From contig OX393568.1 in NCBI GenBank assembly GCA_947652115.1, positions 15,719,746-15,783,745 on the forward strand: a stretch of DNA of 64,000 bases, given 5' to 3'. A model generated the notes under the pieces. The model had not been told where the DNA came from. It made no database searches and saw only the letters and a list, made by a program, of their open reading frames with translations. A program made the translations under genes and the position numbers. Origin of the DNA: Blastomussa wellsi (Eukaryota; Cnidaria; Anthozoa; Scleractinia; Plerogyridae). Below, piece after piece: positions 12,561-22,644 of this stretch. Numbering within the stretch: the stretch's first letter is position 1; each line of letters starts with the position of its first letter.

Positions 12561-12671
12561 AAGTAAATCAAAATGAGACAAGAAATGCTCTAAATAGTCG
12601 CTTGTTTGCAAAAAAATTTCACCGAACGGCACTATACATCCGGATATTTTCTTCGGACGTGCACTATTTAA

Positions 12672-12832
12672 ACAATAGTGTTCTGTCGAGGAACTATCGG
12701 CTGATAGTTGCCCGCGGAAATTTGATGTTTTTAAAACACATATTTGCTCGAAAATATTCTAGTTTTAAGAACATCAAATTTTCAAGTGGCAACTATCAGA
12801 CCGATAGTTCCGAGACAGAAAACTCTATTGTC
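12672..12832. repeat. Inverted repeat, about 60-bp imperfect arms
   Basis: The left arm starts CAATAGTGTTCTGTCGAGGA and the right arm ends with a close reverse complement. The arms include GGAACTATCGG and GATAGTTGCC. It is probably a MITE or foldback element. Confidence 0.6.
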
Positions 12833-12900
12833 TTTATTGTTCACCACGAAATTTTCTTCCGCGGGCACATTCACAAACTAGCATCTTGAGTTTTTATTTT

Positions 12901-13541
12901 TGTGTTGCTGTCACTTGACCCTTACCGTTTATAACTCCAAAGTTCGGTTGTTAAATGTGCGAAGGACTTTTAGCTCTAACCTTAAGGTCTTTAAAAGGCT
13001 TGTTCTTCATGTCAGCGACAATTGGAGAATATATTTGACCGAGTCTGTTATTCTCAGTAATTTTGTGATGCAATACCGGTTTCGGAAACTAAAATGGCTT
13101 CCTTCGTCAGTTGCTTTTTCACTGTGCTCAAGTGGCTGTGAGCCGGTTCTCTGTCGAGTTCGCGAACGAGCTGCTTTTATACACTGAGTTAGACTGGTTG
13201 TGTTGAAACTGACCAATTGGAAGCCAGGAAATTTGGATCCGTTACGCATGATAAGAGCGTGTTCAACGCAAATTTGGATCCAAGAAAGAGATTCGCGTCA
13301 GTTTGAACAGGTTTGTTTTGCAATTGTCAAAGTACTGAAAAGTGTTTCAGTAAACTCTGTAACCGGTATTGCATCACAAAATTACTGAGAATAACAGACT
13401 CGGTCAAATATATTCTCCAATTGTCGCTCACACGAAGGACAAGCCTTTTGGAGACCTTTCGGTCAGAGCTAAAAGTCCTTCGCACATTTAACAACCGAAC
13501 TTTGGAGTTATAAACGGTAAGGGTCAAGTGACAGCAACACA
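12901..13541. repeat. Large inverted repeat: two 180-bp arms, 281-bp loop
   Basis: Arm 12901-13080 and arm 13362-13541 are reverse complements with only scattered differences. The loop carries no recognised gene. The ORFs of 70-95 aa on both strands mirror each other because of the symmetry. It is probably a foldback transposon. Confidence 0.8.
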
Positions 13542-13639
13542 AAAGCCGAAATGTATGAATAAACGAAAATCAGGCAAGAAACCCTCGAAATGAAGATCAA
13601 TGAAATAGCCTTTGAATGTCTTTCTCAACCGAAAACCCG

Positions 13640-13865
13640 CCTGTTAACAAAAATTACACGGACGGGCACTATCCATCCGGGTATTTTGCTCTATGTGCTG
13701 ATAGTGCCCTCCACGCGTCACGTGTTCAATTTCGACCAATGAGAATTGGAGAAAATTTAGTGGTCAACTATGAGAACTGATAGTGTTGCTCCCCCGCGGG
13801 CACTATTGCGTCACGTGAGCAGTTTAAACCAATCAGAATCTGAGAAAATTTAATGGTGAACTATA
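13640..13865. repeat. Degenerate direct duplication with CACGTG and CCAAT boxes
   Basis: Segments near 13715-13775 and 13808-13865 both read GCGTCACGTG, then CCAAT, then GAGAAAATTTARTGGT. The start (13650-13675) repeats the sequence at 12628-12652 (CACTATMCATCCGG). It may be one end of a larger composite element around the 12901-13541 inverted repeat. Confidence 0.4.
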
Positions 13866-14150
13866 ATGTGTAATAGGGTTTAGTAGAGTTTAATAGGGTG
13901 TTCTAAATGTTGCTAGAGTGTACATTGATGGACTAGGGTATAGTAGGGTGTGCTAGTGTGTTCTATAGTGCACTAGGGTTAATAGATTGTAATAGGGTGT
14001 ACTATGGTGTATTAAGGTGTGATAGAGTTCACTTTGGTGTGCAATGATGTATTATGGTGTACTTGGTGTTAAGGGGATGTACTGAATGTGTTCTTGGGTT
14101 TATTTGGGTTTACTTAGGAGTGCTTGGGTATGCTAGGATTTACTTTGAAC
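13866..14150. repeat. Second, degenerate tract of the GGTGTACT decamer family
   Basis: Runs of TAGGGTGTACT-like decamers with many substitutions (AGGGTTTAGT, TAGGGTATAG, ATGGTGTACT). It is older or less homogenised than the tract at 12055-12560. Confidence 0.65.
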
Positions 14151-14159
14151 ACGTTCTAT

Positions 14160-14555
14160 TCTCAAGTGGGATATTCTAAAGTTCTAAAATCGGCTGAAAA
14201 ACCTCATTTGAGGTTATTTTATCCGAAATTTGTGTTTAAATTCATCTGATTTTTGGTTTTTGTATCGATTTTTTTTCCGGACCGGCATCTTTCAACATAA
14301 AATCAAGGTTTTCTTGACGAAATTGATAATTCAATGCATGTGGCAAATCCGTCCATTATTGTCCCTTGCCGTTCTCATTTAGACGGTCGGGCTAGAATTG
14401 GAACATAGAAGTACTTTCCAGCTGAGTGAAGACAGAACGCTTTTTTCTCGGCTGAAAATCATACCATGTCATCAAAATAAAACATTGACGGCTAAAATCG
14501 AAGCAAATGGAGGAAAAATTACCGGCCACTGAGAAAGTGGTGTCAGAAATTTCCG
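14160..14555. other. Spacer with no recognised gene
   Basis: AT-rich sequence with one short palindrome (AACCTCATTTGAGGTT near 14198). No coding or RNA gene features. Confidence 0.4.
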
Positions 14556-14830
14556 AAACAGTAAGTTATGTACAAATATTGCCATATGGTTTCGGAAATT
14601 TCTGAAACCGCGTTATACTATGACTAAAAATGGTTTCGTAGATTTCTGAAACCACTTCATACTATGCATGAAAAAATATGGTTTCGGAAATTTCTGAAAC
14701 CACTTTATACTTTGGAAAAATACGGTTTCGGAAGTTTCTGAAACCACCTCAGCGATGGCATAGTAGGCATGCAGGGAAATTCTGAATGCTACTGACACAA
14801 AATAAAATGGTTTTAGAAATTCCCCAAACC
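14556..14830. repeat. Minisatellite with palindromic core GGTTTCGGAAATTTCTGAAACC
   Basis: At least five copies spaced about 40-60 bp apart. Each core is itself a near-perfect palindrome, so each copy can form a small cruciform. Spacers vary. Confidence 0.75.
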
Positions 14831-14859
14831 ATTTAGTTGTTAAAACATGGGTATAATTC

Positions 14860-15085
14860 GAGAATTTCTGCGGCGCCAGTCAGTAATGGGCTGCAGAATT
14901 TCTGCGGCACCAGTCAATAGTAGGGTGCAGAATTTCTGCGGCGCCTGTCAGTAATGGGCTGCAGAATTTCTGCAGCACCAATCAGTAATGGGATGCAGGA
15001 TTCCTTCAGTGCCAGTCAGTAAAGGGGTGCAGAATTTCTGCAGCACCAGTCAGTTATCAGGGCTGCAGAATTTCTACGCGAGTCA
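14860..15085. repeat. 34-bp minisatellite with core GCAGAATTTCTGC
   Basis: Six to seven copies of CTGCAGAATTTCTGCGGCRC followed by CAGTCAGTAATGGG. The core GCAGAATTTCTGC is palindromic, like the neighbouring repeat, although the sequences differ. Confidence 0.8.
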
Positions 15086-15297
15086 ACATGCAGCATTAAT
15101 TTGTAATTTATTTCGATGAAAGTCAAAGCAATGGGACTTGACAGATTATTTTGGCCAATATCCACTGAGCTGCTTTTTGTGCAATCATTTTCTTGCTCTT
15201 TTTCTCTGAATTTATAAAGTGTCCGCAATAATGAGACATTTGTTTCAAAATGAAAAATCATGCAGTCAAAATATGCGCGTCAACTAGGAAAAAACCA

Positions 15298-15328
<31 letters not shown>

Positions 15329-16890
15329 CGTTCTTTAAGGAAACTAGCTTATGATGAGTTATTTTTATGATTACTGCAAAATTAATTTAAAATTATAGGG
15401 AACATGGAATGATAGTTTTTGAACGCCGTAAAAGAACATGACCAAAAATAAACAAAGATGGTTTGAACTGAACTAGAAGAAGAAAAAGACTGATTTCCAA
15501 CAACAATTCTGAGGGGCGAATTCATATTACCTAATTCGTGACCGCCGGTCTCAAAATGAAACATGTGCATTTTACGCAGGCTGTCAGTGTCATATTTTGC
15601 ACGTTTCTTTTGTGCTTCTAAATCCCCGACGCACATTTTGTATTTTTCGTGGAAAACCTGCAAACTAGCCTCTGTGCTGAGTGTTTATCCATTTAAAATA
15701 ATGTTATCCGGTCTTACCATATATTGGTCAAACTCACTGTCAAATGTTAAATTAAAAAAAGGACCTACCAAGTGACCAAAACAACATACATAACCAAGCT
15801 TGCGTTATACAAACTTCTATAGTCCCGAATAAAGTCCGAAAATGACAAAAGGCAATAATATCGAGAGCTGCACGCCTGAATATAAAAGGCACAGATCTGA
15901 ACCTTCCGGAGTGGGCCGGAGCTTCTGCGGTAGGAGACTTCAATCGTTTTAATGATTCAACTCCTTTTCAATTGACTCATGATAACATCAAAACATATTC
16001 ATTCATTAAACTGGAACGCTTCACTCGCACAAAGTAAAATCTTTTAAGGCATTTAACAATAAAAGCTAACGCTTCGTTCTAGGAAATGATTATGAAATCG
16101 CCACGATCCGGGTAGGATGCAACTCAGAGGCCTGCACTTACTTTAGTTTGCCTGCAGTTGTAACATGCGATTCCATGAAGAATTTTATACGTTATCGAAG
16201 TCTTGCTAAAAGCCTTCAGATCTTCAGCTAATCGACCAAATCGCAGACATCCATTTTAAAAGAGACAATCCCTGTACGAACGTCAGCATCGTACGTGCCT
16301 TCTGCATTTTGGCGGATTTCTGAGCGCGCTCTGTTTACCACAGTAACGGTCACAGGTCATTACGGTCATTTCTGGGATGCCAGTGGTGATATAGAACGGA
16401 TCAAGCTGGTTTTTTTATCCCATCCAGGTGAGAATGCTTTTTGTTTTTGTAGTGTAAAAAGTATTGTTGGCTAAGTTGTTAAAATGTAGTTAAGTTCGAA
16501 AAAAAGAGGTAGTGAAGAAATCGGATGGGCCATTGGATAGGGGAATTTATACGCCATCAGTTTTTGTAGTAACCATAAGCGATCGGGTCCTGTTGACGGT
16601 ATACATAGCTATACAATGGCTTTTAATACCGGTAAAAGTTATTCCTCAGTCATCGTTATTCATACGGTGAAGGAGACTCGTGTATATTTTGTAACAAATT
16701 ATAATTATGAGCGCAGTCACAACTCTCCGATCCACGAGTAACGGAACCGTGGATTGTTTCCTGACTGAAATAAATCGAATGGTTGCTCAGGCGAATTCCA
16801 AATACAATTGCAAAACGCGCAGTAAACTGGCGGGGTAAATCTATCGTTTCATGAACAAGCAAGAGATAATTTAATGGAAGTGATAATAAG
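15086..16890. other. 1.8 kb without a recognised gene
   Basis: Small ORFs of 60-93 aa occur on both strands but none has a recognisable domain or supporting splice pattern. I see no clear transposon ends or RNA genes. Confidence 0.4.
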
Positions 16891-17035
16891 CAATTATTGG
16901 ATGAGGTTGAGCATGATAGCGAGAATTATCAAGGCCGAGGTTTGTGTTATCTGCCGAAGCCGAAGGCTGAGGCGGATAACACAAACCGAGGCCTTGATAA
17001 TTTCCCTATCATGCGAAAACCGAATCCAATAATTG
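16891..17035. repeat. 145-bp hairpin element (near-perfect palindrome)
   Basis: The left arm starts CAATTATTGGATGAGGTT and the right arm ends with its close reverse complement. The inner arm AATTATCAAGGCC..GAGG..GATAAC is matched across a centre of a few bases near 16963. It is probably a MITE that inserted as a foldback. Confidence 0.75.
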
Positions 17036-17304
17036 TTTTATTATACAATTATAAATGTACAAGTGTTGAGACATTTCACAGAACAACAACAAAGTAAGCC
17101 ACGCAATGACACGTTTCAGTGTAAACATCTTTATTAATGATATCCGTGAATAACGTGTAAAGCGGAATTCAAAAGGTTTACAGAAAGGATTTAAACTTAA
17201 AACATCTGAAAACGTTTCAGGAAAAACTGAATCGAACTGAAACTTTTGAACAAAATTCTAAAGTTAAGTTGTACGGTCTTATGAAAAATGTTCCCGATTT
17301 GCGT

Positions 17305-18570
17305 TTAATGAATGTTTACATTACAGTTAAAGAAATTAAAATTTTTCGTTATCTCTGAATGAGAGTTCTGTACAATAAATTCCTCTTGAGAAAGGCTAAT
17401 AACAGGAGATAACTGGTGCGGATTAATAGCCACTTCCTCACCTCTCACCTCGCACTCTGTCGTCAGGGTTTCCGACATTTTTCTCTTGGTTGAAATGTCA
17501 GTCCTGCTGTAGCTCCGAATGCTGGATTCATTTCTGTGCCCGCTCACCGCCATGATATGCCTTGCTTCGAACCCTGACTTGTCCAAGATTGTAACCGCCG
17601 TTGCCCTGATCGAGTGATTGGTGTAACACTTTGAAAGTTTGGCTTCTCGAGAGATCCTTTTCATTTTTTCACCGAGCAAACGCTCTCCGACAACCATGTT
17701 ATCGTACCACACTTGATCAGATATGCCGGCGTTTTTCTTCGGCCGCTGAAACAAAAATTCGTTTGAGGGATTCAGGTGCTGTATGTACCGTTCAAATGAA
17801 GCCACAGGACAGTGTGGTCCTGGTTTCTCGAACATCACGCCTCCTTCAAATCCTTCATCATTTTCTCGTCGGTTCTTTGTGAGTTCATCTGTTGTTTTGC
17901 ACACATATTTTGCACCTTTGCCATCCGTGCTGAATGAAAAATCAGTTTTTTTGAGTTCACGAAGATTTTGCCTTCCTCGGCGACAAAAGTACAACATAAC
18001 CTCGAAAAAAACTTTGTTTTGAAGCGTTTCCGGGCTGTTTTGGTTAAAAACATCGCTTTCGTACAGCTTTTTAAGATCTTCTTCGCAGATCGGTGGCGTG
18101 TGTTCGACTTTGGCGAGCCCTTGTCGTTTTAGTTCAACGCACTTGGCGCCAAAAACTTTGTTTGCCTCGGCAAATGCTGGATCGTTTATTATATCGAAGC
18201 CAAGAGTCGCCTTGAAGTGTCTGCCCAGTCCAAATCTCAGGCTGTTGAGAGTGCTTTTGGAATAAGAAGTTCCATCGACTTTTCTAGCTTCGGCATAAAA
18301 TAGTTTGAGAACGTTACTGATGCCATCTTTGGTTTGCGGTTCGGGAACTTTCTTCTCCTTCAAATACTGCTGTAAAACTCTAAGAGCTGTCTTGGTAGCT
18401 CGTTTGGTGTTCTTTGCGTCCTTGTCGTCAACAAGGCGTCCTAAATCCGCTTCTGAGACTGACGCGAATCTTGGAGCGGACTCCGCCATGACAATCTTGC
18501 TCAAACCGCCGGCTAGCTTGTCAAGTGACGAAAACCATTGTCTGCAAAAACGCGTCATACCTACATGCAT
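17305..18570 (-). CDS. Crypton-like tyrosine recombinase (DUF3504-type), intronless
   Basis: 421-aa intact ORF; a start at 18489 (MAESAPRFAS, giving 394 aa) is equally plausible. The N-terminal 150 aa form a helical core-binding region. The catalytic half shows the tyrosine recombinase set: an Arg in FCRRGRQNLRELKKTDF, the HxxR box in NHSIRATAV, then SGHRNESSIRSY with the second His and the nucleophilic Tyr. By family such enzymes join DNA through a 3'-phosphotyrosine link. Lack of RT or terminal repeats next to it and an uninterrupted frame suggest a Crypton transposon or a domesticated Crypton-derived gene. The tail after the Tyr (about 60 aa) is not recognised. All catalytic residues are present. 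Confidence 0.75.
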   Translation of the reverse strand: MHVGMTRFCRQWFSSLDKLAGGLSKIVMAESAPRFASVSEADLGRLVDDKDAKNTKRATKTALRVLQQYLKEKKVPEPQTKDGISNVLKLFYAEARKVDGTSYSKSTLNSLRFGLGRHFKATLGFDIINDPAFAEANKVFGAKCVELKRQGLAKVEHTPPICEEDLKKLYESDVFNQNSPETLQNKVFFEVMLYFCRRGRQNLRELKKTDFSFSTDGKGAKYVCKTTDELTKNRRENDEGFEGGVMFEKPGPHCPVASFERYIQHLNPSNEFLFQRPKKNAGISDQVWYDNMVVGERLLGEKMKRISREAKLSKCYTNHSIRATAVTILDKSGFEARHIMAVSGHRNESSIRSYSRTDISTKRKMSETLTTECEVRGEEVAINPHQLSPVISLSQEEFIVQNSHSEITKNFNFFNCNVNIH

Positions 18571-18909
18571 AAACGCCAGTGTCTGTAGATGTGACGCGAT
18601 GACACAGCGCCATCTAGAATTAGCGGGGTGCTTTTAGCCAATCAAAATTGAGATAGCATCAGCATTGTATAATAATACTTGATATTGGTAATATAGTGGC
18701 GAGGACATGTATGTGTTTGTTAGGTATGTGTTACGTGTGTATACCTCTCGCCACTCTCTGCGAGCTTTTTCCACTGAATTTGTAAACCATACTTTACTAA
18801 TTGACTTTATGTTTATACTTCAATTTTTAGGATCCTTCTACCCAAGTACAAAGTGGTTCTCCTTTTCGTTTTCAAAATATTTTATTGTACAATTTGAATT
18901 CTTCAAGGC

Positions 18910-19275
18910 TTGTTCCTGGGTTTACTAGAGTGTACTAGGATGTACTACGGTGTACGAGGGTGACCTAGACTGTATTTGGATGTACTAGAGTATACTAGGA
19001 TGTACTAGGGTGTACTTGGGTTTACTAGAGTGTACTACGGTGTACGAGGGTGAACTAGAGTGTATTTGGATGTACTAGAGTGTACTAGGGTGTACTAGGG
19101 TGTACTTGGGTTTACTAGAGTGTACTACGGTGTACGAGGGTGAACTAGAGTGTATTCGGATGTACTAGAGTGTACTACGGTGTACAGGAGTGCAGTAGGG
19201 TGTACTGGTGTACTAGGATGTACTTGAGTGTACAAAGGGTGTACTAGGGTAAACTAGAGTGTAGTAGCATATATT
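18910..19275. repeat. Third tract of the GGTGTACT decamer family
   Basis: Decamers such as TAGGGTGTACT, TAGAGTGTACT and TACGGTGTACG. A higher-order unit of about 110-120 bp includes the phrase GTACGAGGGTGAACTAGAG two to three times. Confidence 0.8.
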
Positions 19276-19632
19276 AGGAGGATCATTTGGTTTGCCCCTC
19301 TCACATCAAGAGGTATGAAGACTTCTTGAATGTTATCACCGTAGTTACAAGTCCTCTTATTAAAAACAAACAGTCCCTGTGATCAGTCAAGTCATAATTT
19401 TATTTATTTATTTATTTTTTAATTTATTTATTTATTTCAAAAATTAATATTACAATATTAAGAAATTATAACAAAAAAATATATGTACAACAAACAAGAA
19501 GATAAAACAAACAAATACAGGTATCTACGAAGGACTGAAATCGTTCTAGTATTGCTTAGTTATTTGCATTTTTATTATTATTCAGTTAGCAAATGCAATT
19601 ACACGTACGTATTAACATGCGGAAGGTTAAAG

Positions 19633-20238
19633 TTAAAGAAGAGCAGCATTTTCTACTTTCCACTGTAAGATTTCTTTGTTTTGGAATTCATGTTGGATTG
19701 GTTTCTTTTCGAGACATTTACAAGAATAAATATATTGTTTCAGTAAAATGATGAATAAGTGTAATCTGTGGATTTGATGATCAGTTAGCTGTTCGAAGAG
19801 GGGAATATCGTTAAAGGTTATTTGCGCATTAGAAGGCGCGATATTGGAGATATTTACCCGATTAAACCACGCTAAGGCCTCGGAGTAAAATGATGATGTA
19901 GTAGTACAGTCAAGGAATGTATGCTCTATTGAATCTGAATTTGCACAGAAGATACATGAATCATCATTTGCAATTCGGAATTTAAAAAGTTGTTTTTTAG
20001 TTGTTAAGATCTTGTTTAGCAACCTGAATGAGAAATCTCGTAATTTATTATCCCTAGTTGATTGGTAGATAAATGAGAATTTAACTTTCCAGTTTGTAAA
20101 TGAGTTTGGATAGTTAATTTTCCAGTTTTTAATGCCAGTTGGTTCCATAGTGGCACTTTTATTTAATATTTTATAGACGTCTTTGCAGCGCGTTTTAGTT
20201 AGATCCATGGGAGCAGTGCTCGTTGAAGAGAATAGCAC
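19633..20238 (-). pseudogene. LINE ORF2 C-terminal domain with CCHC-like motif
   Basis: 201-aa frame containing CIFCANSDSIEHTFLDC, the C-x2-C-x7-H-x4-C motif seen at the C-terminus of L1/Tx1-like ORF2 proteins. It follows the frame at 20255-20968 after a break of one or two mutations. No start codon is expected; it is a piece of a larger ORF. Confidence 0.65.
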
Positions 20239-20254
20239 ATGTGAGTCTAATAGT

Positions 20255-20968
20255 TCATGTGAGGGAATTTTTAGAAGCCTTGGCTTTCCTTTTTAAGTCA
20301 GATGGTATAGCTACCAGCAGTTGAAAATAATGAAGATAATTAGTGTTTAATGAAGATAATTTATTTTGGAATTCTTCAAAGGTTAAGAAGTTTCCATCTG
20401 CATTGAGAATATTCTGCACAAAACATACCTTGTTAATAAACCAGGATCTCCAAAATACCACGTTATTTTCAATGGTTATTTTCTCATTGTTCCATAGTAG
20501 AAATTCATCATACGGGAACGATTTAGTAATATTTTTAAATTCTCGAAAGTATTGTAGAAGTTCTCGATAAAAGAAGGGTAGACCTTTGCTAATATAATCA
20601 ACATTGTAGTTACATCTTAGAAGGAATTGCAAGCCACCATAGGAAGAGAAGTAACAGTTTGGAATTGCTTTCCAAGAGTCATTTGAATTAGTAAAAAATC
20701 TCTTTGTCCACGCAAGACGCAGGCTCTTTACTATTGTTCCAAAGTTTGCAAAGTTCAATCCCCCTTCTTTGAGCGGTTGGTAGATAACTGTTCTTTTTAT
20801 TTTGTCTTTTCTATTTTTCCACAAGAACGAACAAAGTTCCGTTTGGACATTTGTAATCACTGTTTTGGGGACAGACAACATAGACGCTGCATAAACTAGC
20901 TGAGACATTGCTAAGGTTTTAGCTAAGAGAGATTTTTTCCATAAAGTGTGAGATCTCTTGAAAGCCAT
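20255..20968 (-). pseudogene. LINE ORF2 thumb/connection region
   Basis: 237-aa frame. The segment LLAKTLAMSQLVYAASML, then FLWKNRKDKIKR and a KEGGLNF block, is the standard post-RT region of L1/Tx1-type ORF2. It is separated by a frameshift from the RT palm piece upstream (21031-21306). Confidence 0.65.
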
Positions 20969-21030
20969 AAGTTTAGTTTAATTCTCATTTTTCGAATTCG
21001 CTTGATGAAATTCTCCTCTATATTCTTGTC

Positions 21031-21306
21031 TTAATTATATGATAAGAAAGCTCCCAGGACTTTGATTGGACATTTTGTGATGTTAAATTCCAATATCTTG
21101 GCATTGTTGCTTTTCATTGTACCTAGCCACATTGCCTTAGTTTTCTTCTTATTTAGCTTTAAGCCTGAGATGTCCCCAAAAGATTTAATCATTTGGAGAT
21201 GTACTCTAAGGGAGTCTGTATTGTTAACTATGATAGTTGTGTCGTCCGCAAATTGGGATATTTTAACTTCTTCATCATTTGGTAGATGTATGCCTTTGCA
21301 AATAGG
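21031..21306 (-). pseudogene. LINE RT palm (FADDTTII), second half after the DIRS insertion
   Basis: Contains ISQFADDTTIIV, RT motif C (xADD), then GLKLNKKKTKAMWLG. It is the direct continuation of the RT piece ending at 26054; the two were one reading frame before the DIRS insertion. Confidence 0.75.
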
Positions 21307-21332
21307 ATTATACTTCAGAACAGTCGCCTCAT

Positions 21333-21469
21333 ATAACAATGTGTAACCAACTTTATTTCGCTCTGAAAAACAGCGCATTAAAAGCAAACTTGAATAATTA
21401 ACATAATTAACATAATTTCAACACCCCCATAAGTCCCTGCGCCATTCCACTCCAAATCGCCATTTTATT
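21333..21469. repeat. DIRS left inverted terminal repeat (137 bp)
   Basis: Reverse complement of 25844-25980. Outside it lies a 26-bp extension complementary to part of the internal complementary region. Confidence 0.85.
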
Positions 21470-21483
21470 TCGCTCTGAACAAG

Positions 21484-22644
21484 ATGTCCGCTACATCGCG
21501 TGGTGATGACAATCCTTCGGATAAAACAGCCATCTCACTTCAAGGAGCTGAGCCGAAGGAAGGCGAAGGTAATGCAAGTCCTGTCTCTCTCGTTCAGCAG
21601 ATTTTTAGTGATCCCGAAGCACTAAATTTGCTTCGGAAAGCTTTTAATACTTCTCCACACGAAGATGGTGTCCACGGAGCGCCCAAGGCTCCAAGCTCAG
21701 TTGTAAATTTGAACTCTGCCGGAGCGCTCAAGGCTCAATCGGCAAATGAAATTGACACCGCTACGTATCCCCCGGCGACTAAAAGGCCAAGAGGGGCAGA
21801 AAACAACTCTGAAGAAGTAGTTGTAATAGAGCCCGATGGTTCAAACCCGGGCACTTCTCATCCTGCGGGAGAGGATGACGAAGACGATGAACTTTGCCAT
21901 AGCGCTCGCTGGCAAGCAAGTGAACAGTTATCGGCATTCTTAGGCACATTACACAAGCCTTTGTCTGCCTTTGAGAGAAAAGCAATTGCTAGAAAGTATC
22001 CACGTCCAGATGTTGATTGTGTGTACACTCCCACTTTGGATAACTATCTTCCATCACTCCTGCCTGGCGTCAAAACTGTCGACAAGGACAATAAATTTTT
22101 GCAGGACCGTGTGTTAGACACCATGGGCCCGGTAGCCATGTTATTTGAGCATGTTTACGGTTTCCTTGCTGAAACTAAGCCAGGTGAAAACGTGATCCTC
22201 AGTTATGAACAGGTGAAGGAACTTGGGGCAATCACATCAAATGCTATACGTCTAGTGGGTAATGCCTCTGCACTTTTGTCAAAGGAGCGACGCAAGGCTG
22301 TCCTTAACAGAATCAATTCAAAGGGAACTCTATCATCTCTTGCTGCTGAAGAGTTTCCGCAAGCTGGCAAAAGTTTGTTTGGAGAAGGATTTGAAGCAAG
22401 GATCAAGACCAGATCAGAGACAGCAAAGACCTTACCGTCAGCTGCTTCTGTGGGGCAAAATTCACGACCTGCTCAGTTTTTTCGAGGCCGCACCACCCCC
22501 TTCAGGAGACGAGGGAACCGCTGGGGTGGTGCCAGTCAAAGGTTTCCGAATACCAGCAACTTCGGCCAGTTTCGGGGTTCATTCAGAGGCCGAGGCAGGG
22601 GTGCGAGAGGAGCCCTGCACCAAATCCCTCCAGCTACCCAGTAG
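21484..22644 (+). CDS. DIRS ORF1, Gag-like protein
   Basis: 386 aa starting 14 bp after the left ITR. The N-terminal 130 residues are acidic and low-complexity, the middle is helical (residues about 140-290) and the C-terminal 50 residues are rich in RG/FRG repeats (RGSFRGRGRGARGA), a typical nucleic-acid-binding tail. No zinc knuckle is present. By position it is the DIRS putative Gag. It overlaps the start of the long recombinase frame (22262 onward). Confidence 0.8.
   Translation: MSATSRGDDNPSDKTAISLQGAEPKEGEGNASPVSLVQQIFSDPEALNLLRKAFNTSPHEDGVHGAPKAPSSVVNLNSAGALKAQSANEIDTATYPPATKRPRGAENNSEEVVVIEPDGSNPGTSHPAGEDDEDDELCHSARWQASEQLSAFLGTLHKPLSAFERKAIARKYPRPDVDCVYTPTLDNYLPSLLPGVKTVDKDNKFLQDRVLDTMGPVAMLFEHVYGFLAETKPGENVILSYEQVKELGAITSNAIRLVGNASALLSKERRKAVLNRINSKGTLSSLAAEEFPQAGKSLFGEGFEARIKTRSETAKTLPSAASVGQNSRPAQFFRGRTTPFRRRGNRWGGASQRFPNTSNFGQFRGSFRGRGRGARGALHQIPPATQ

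Noticed and set aside
12900..13542. Mirror-image ORFs on both strands with similar peptides
   Set aside because: The two 180-bp arms are reverse complements, so the same peptide appears twice; no domain recognised.
14860..15085. Possible CRISPR-like array of 34-bp repeats
   Set aside because: Units are contiguous with no unique spacers, in a eukaryotic context; it is a minisatellite.
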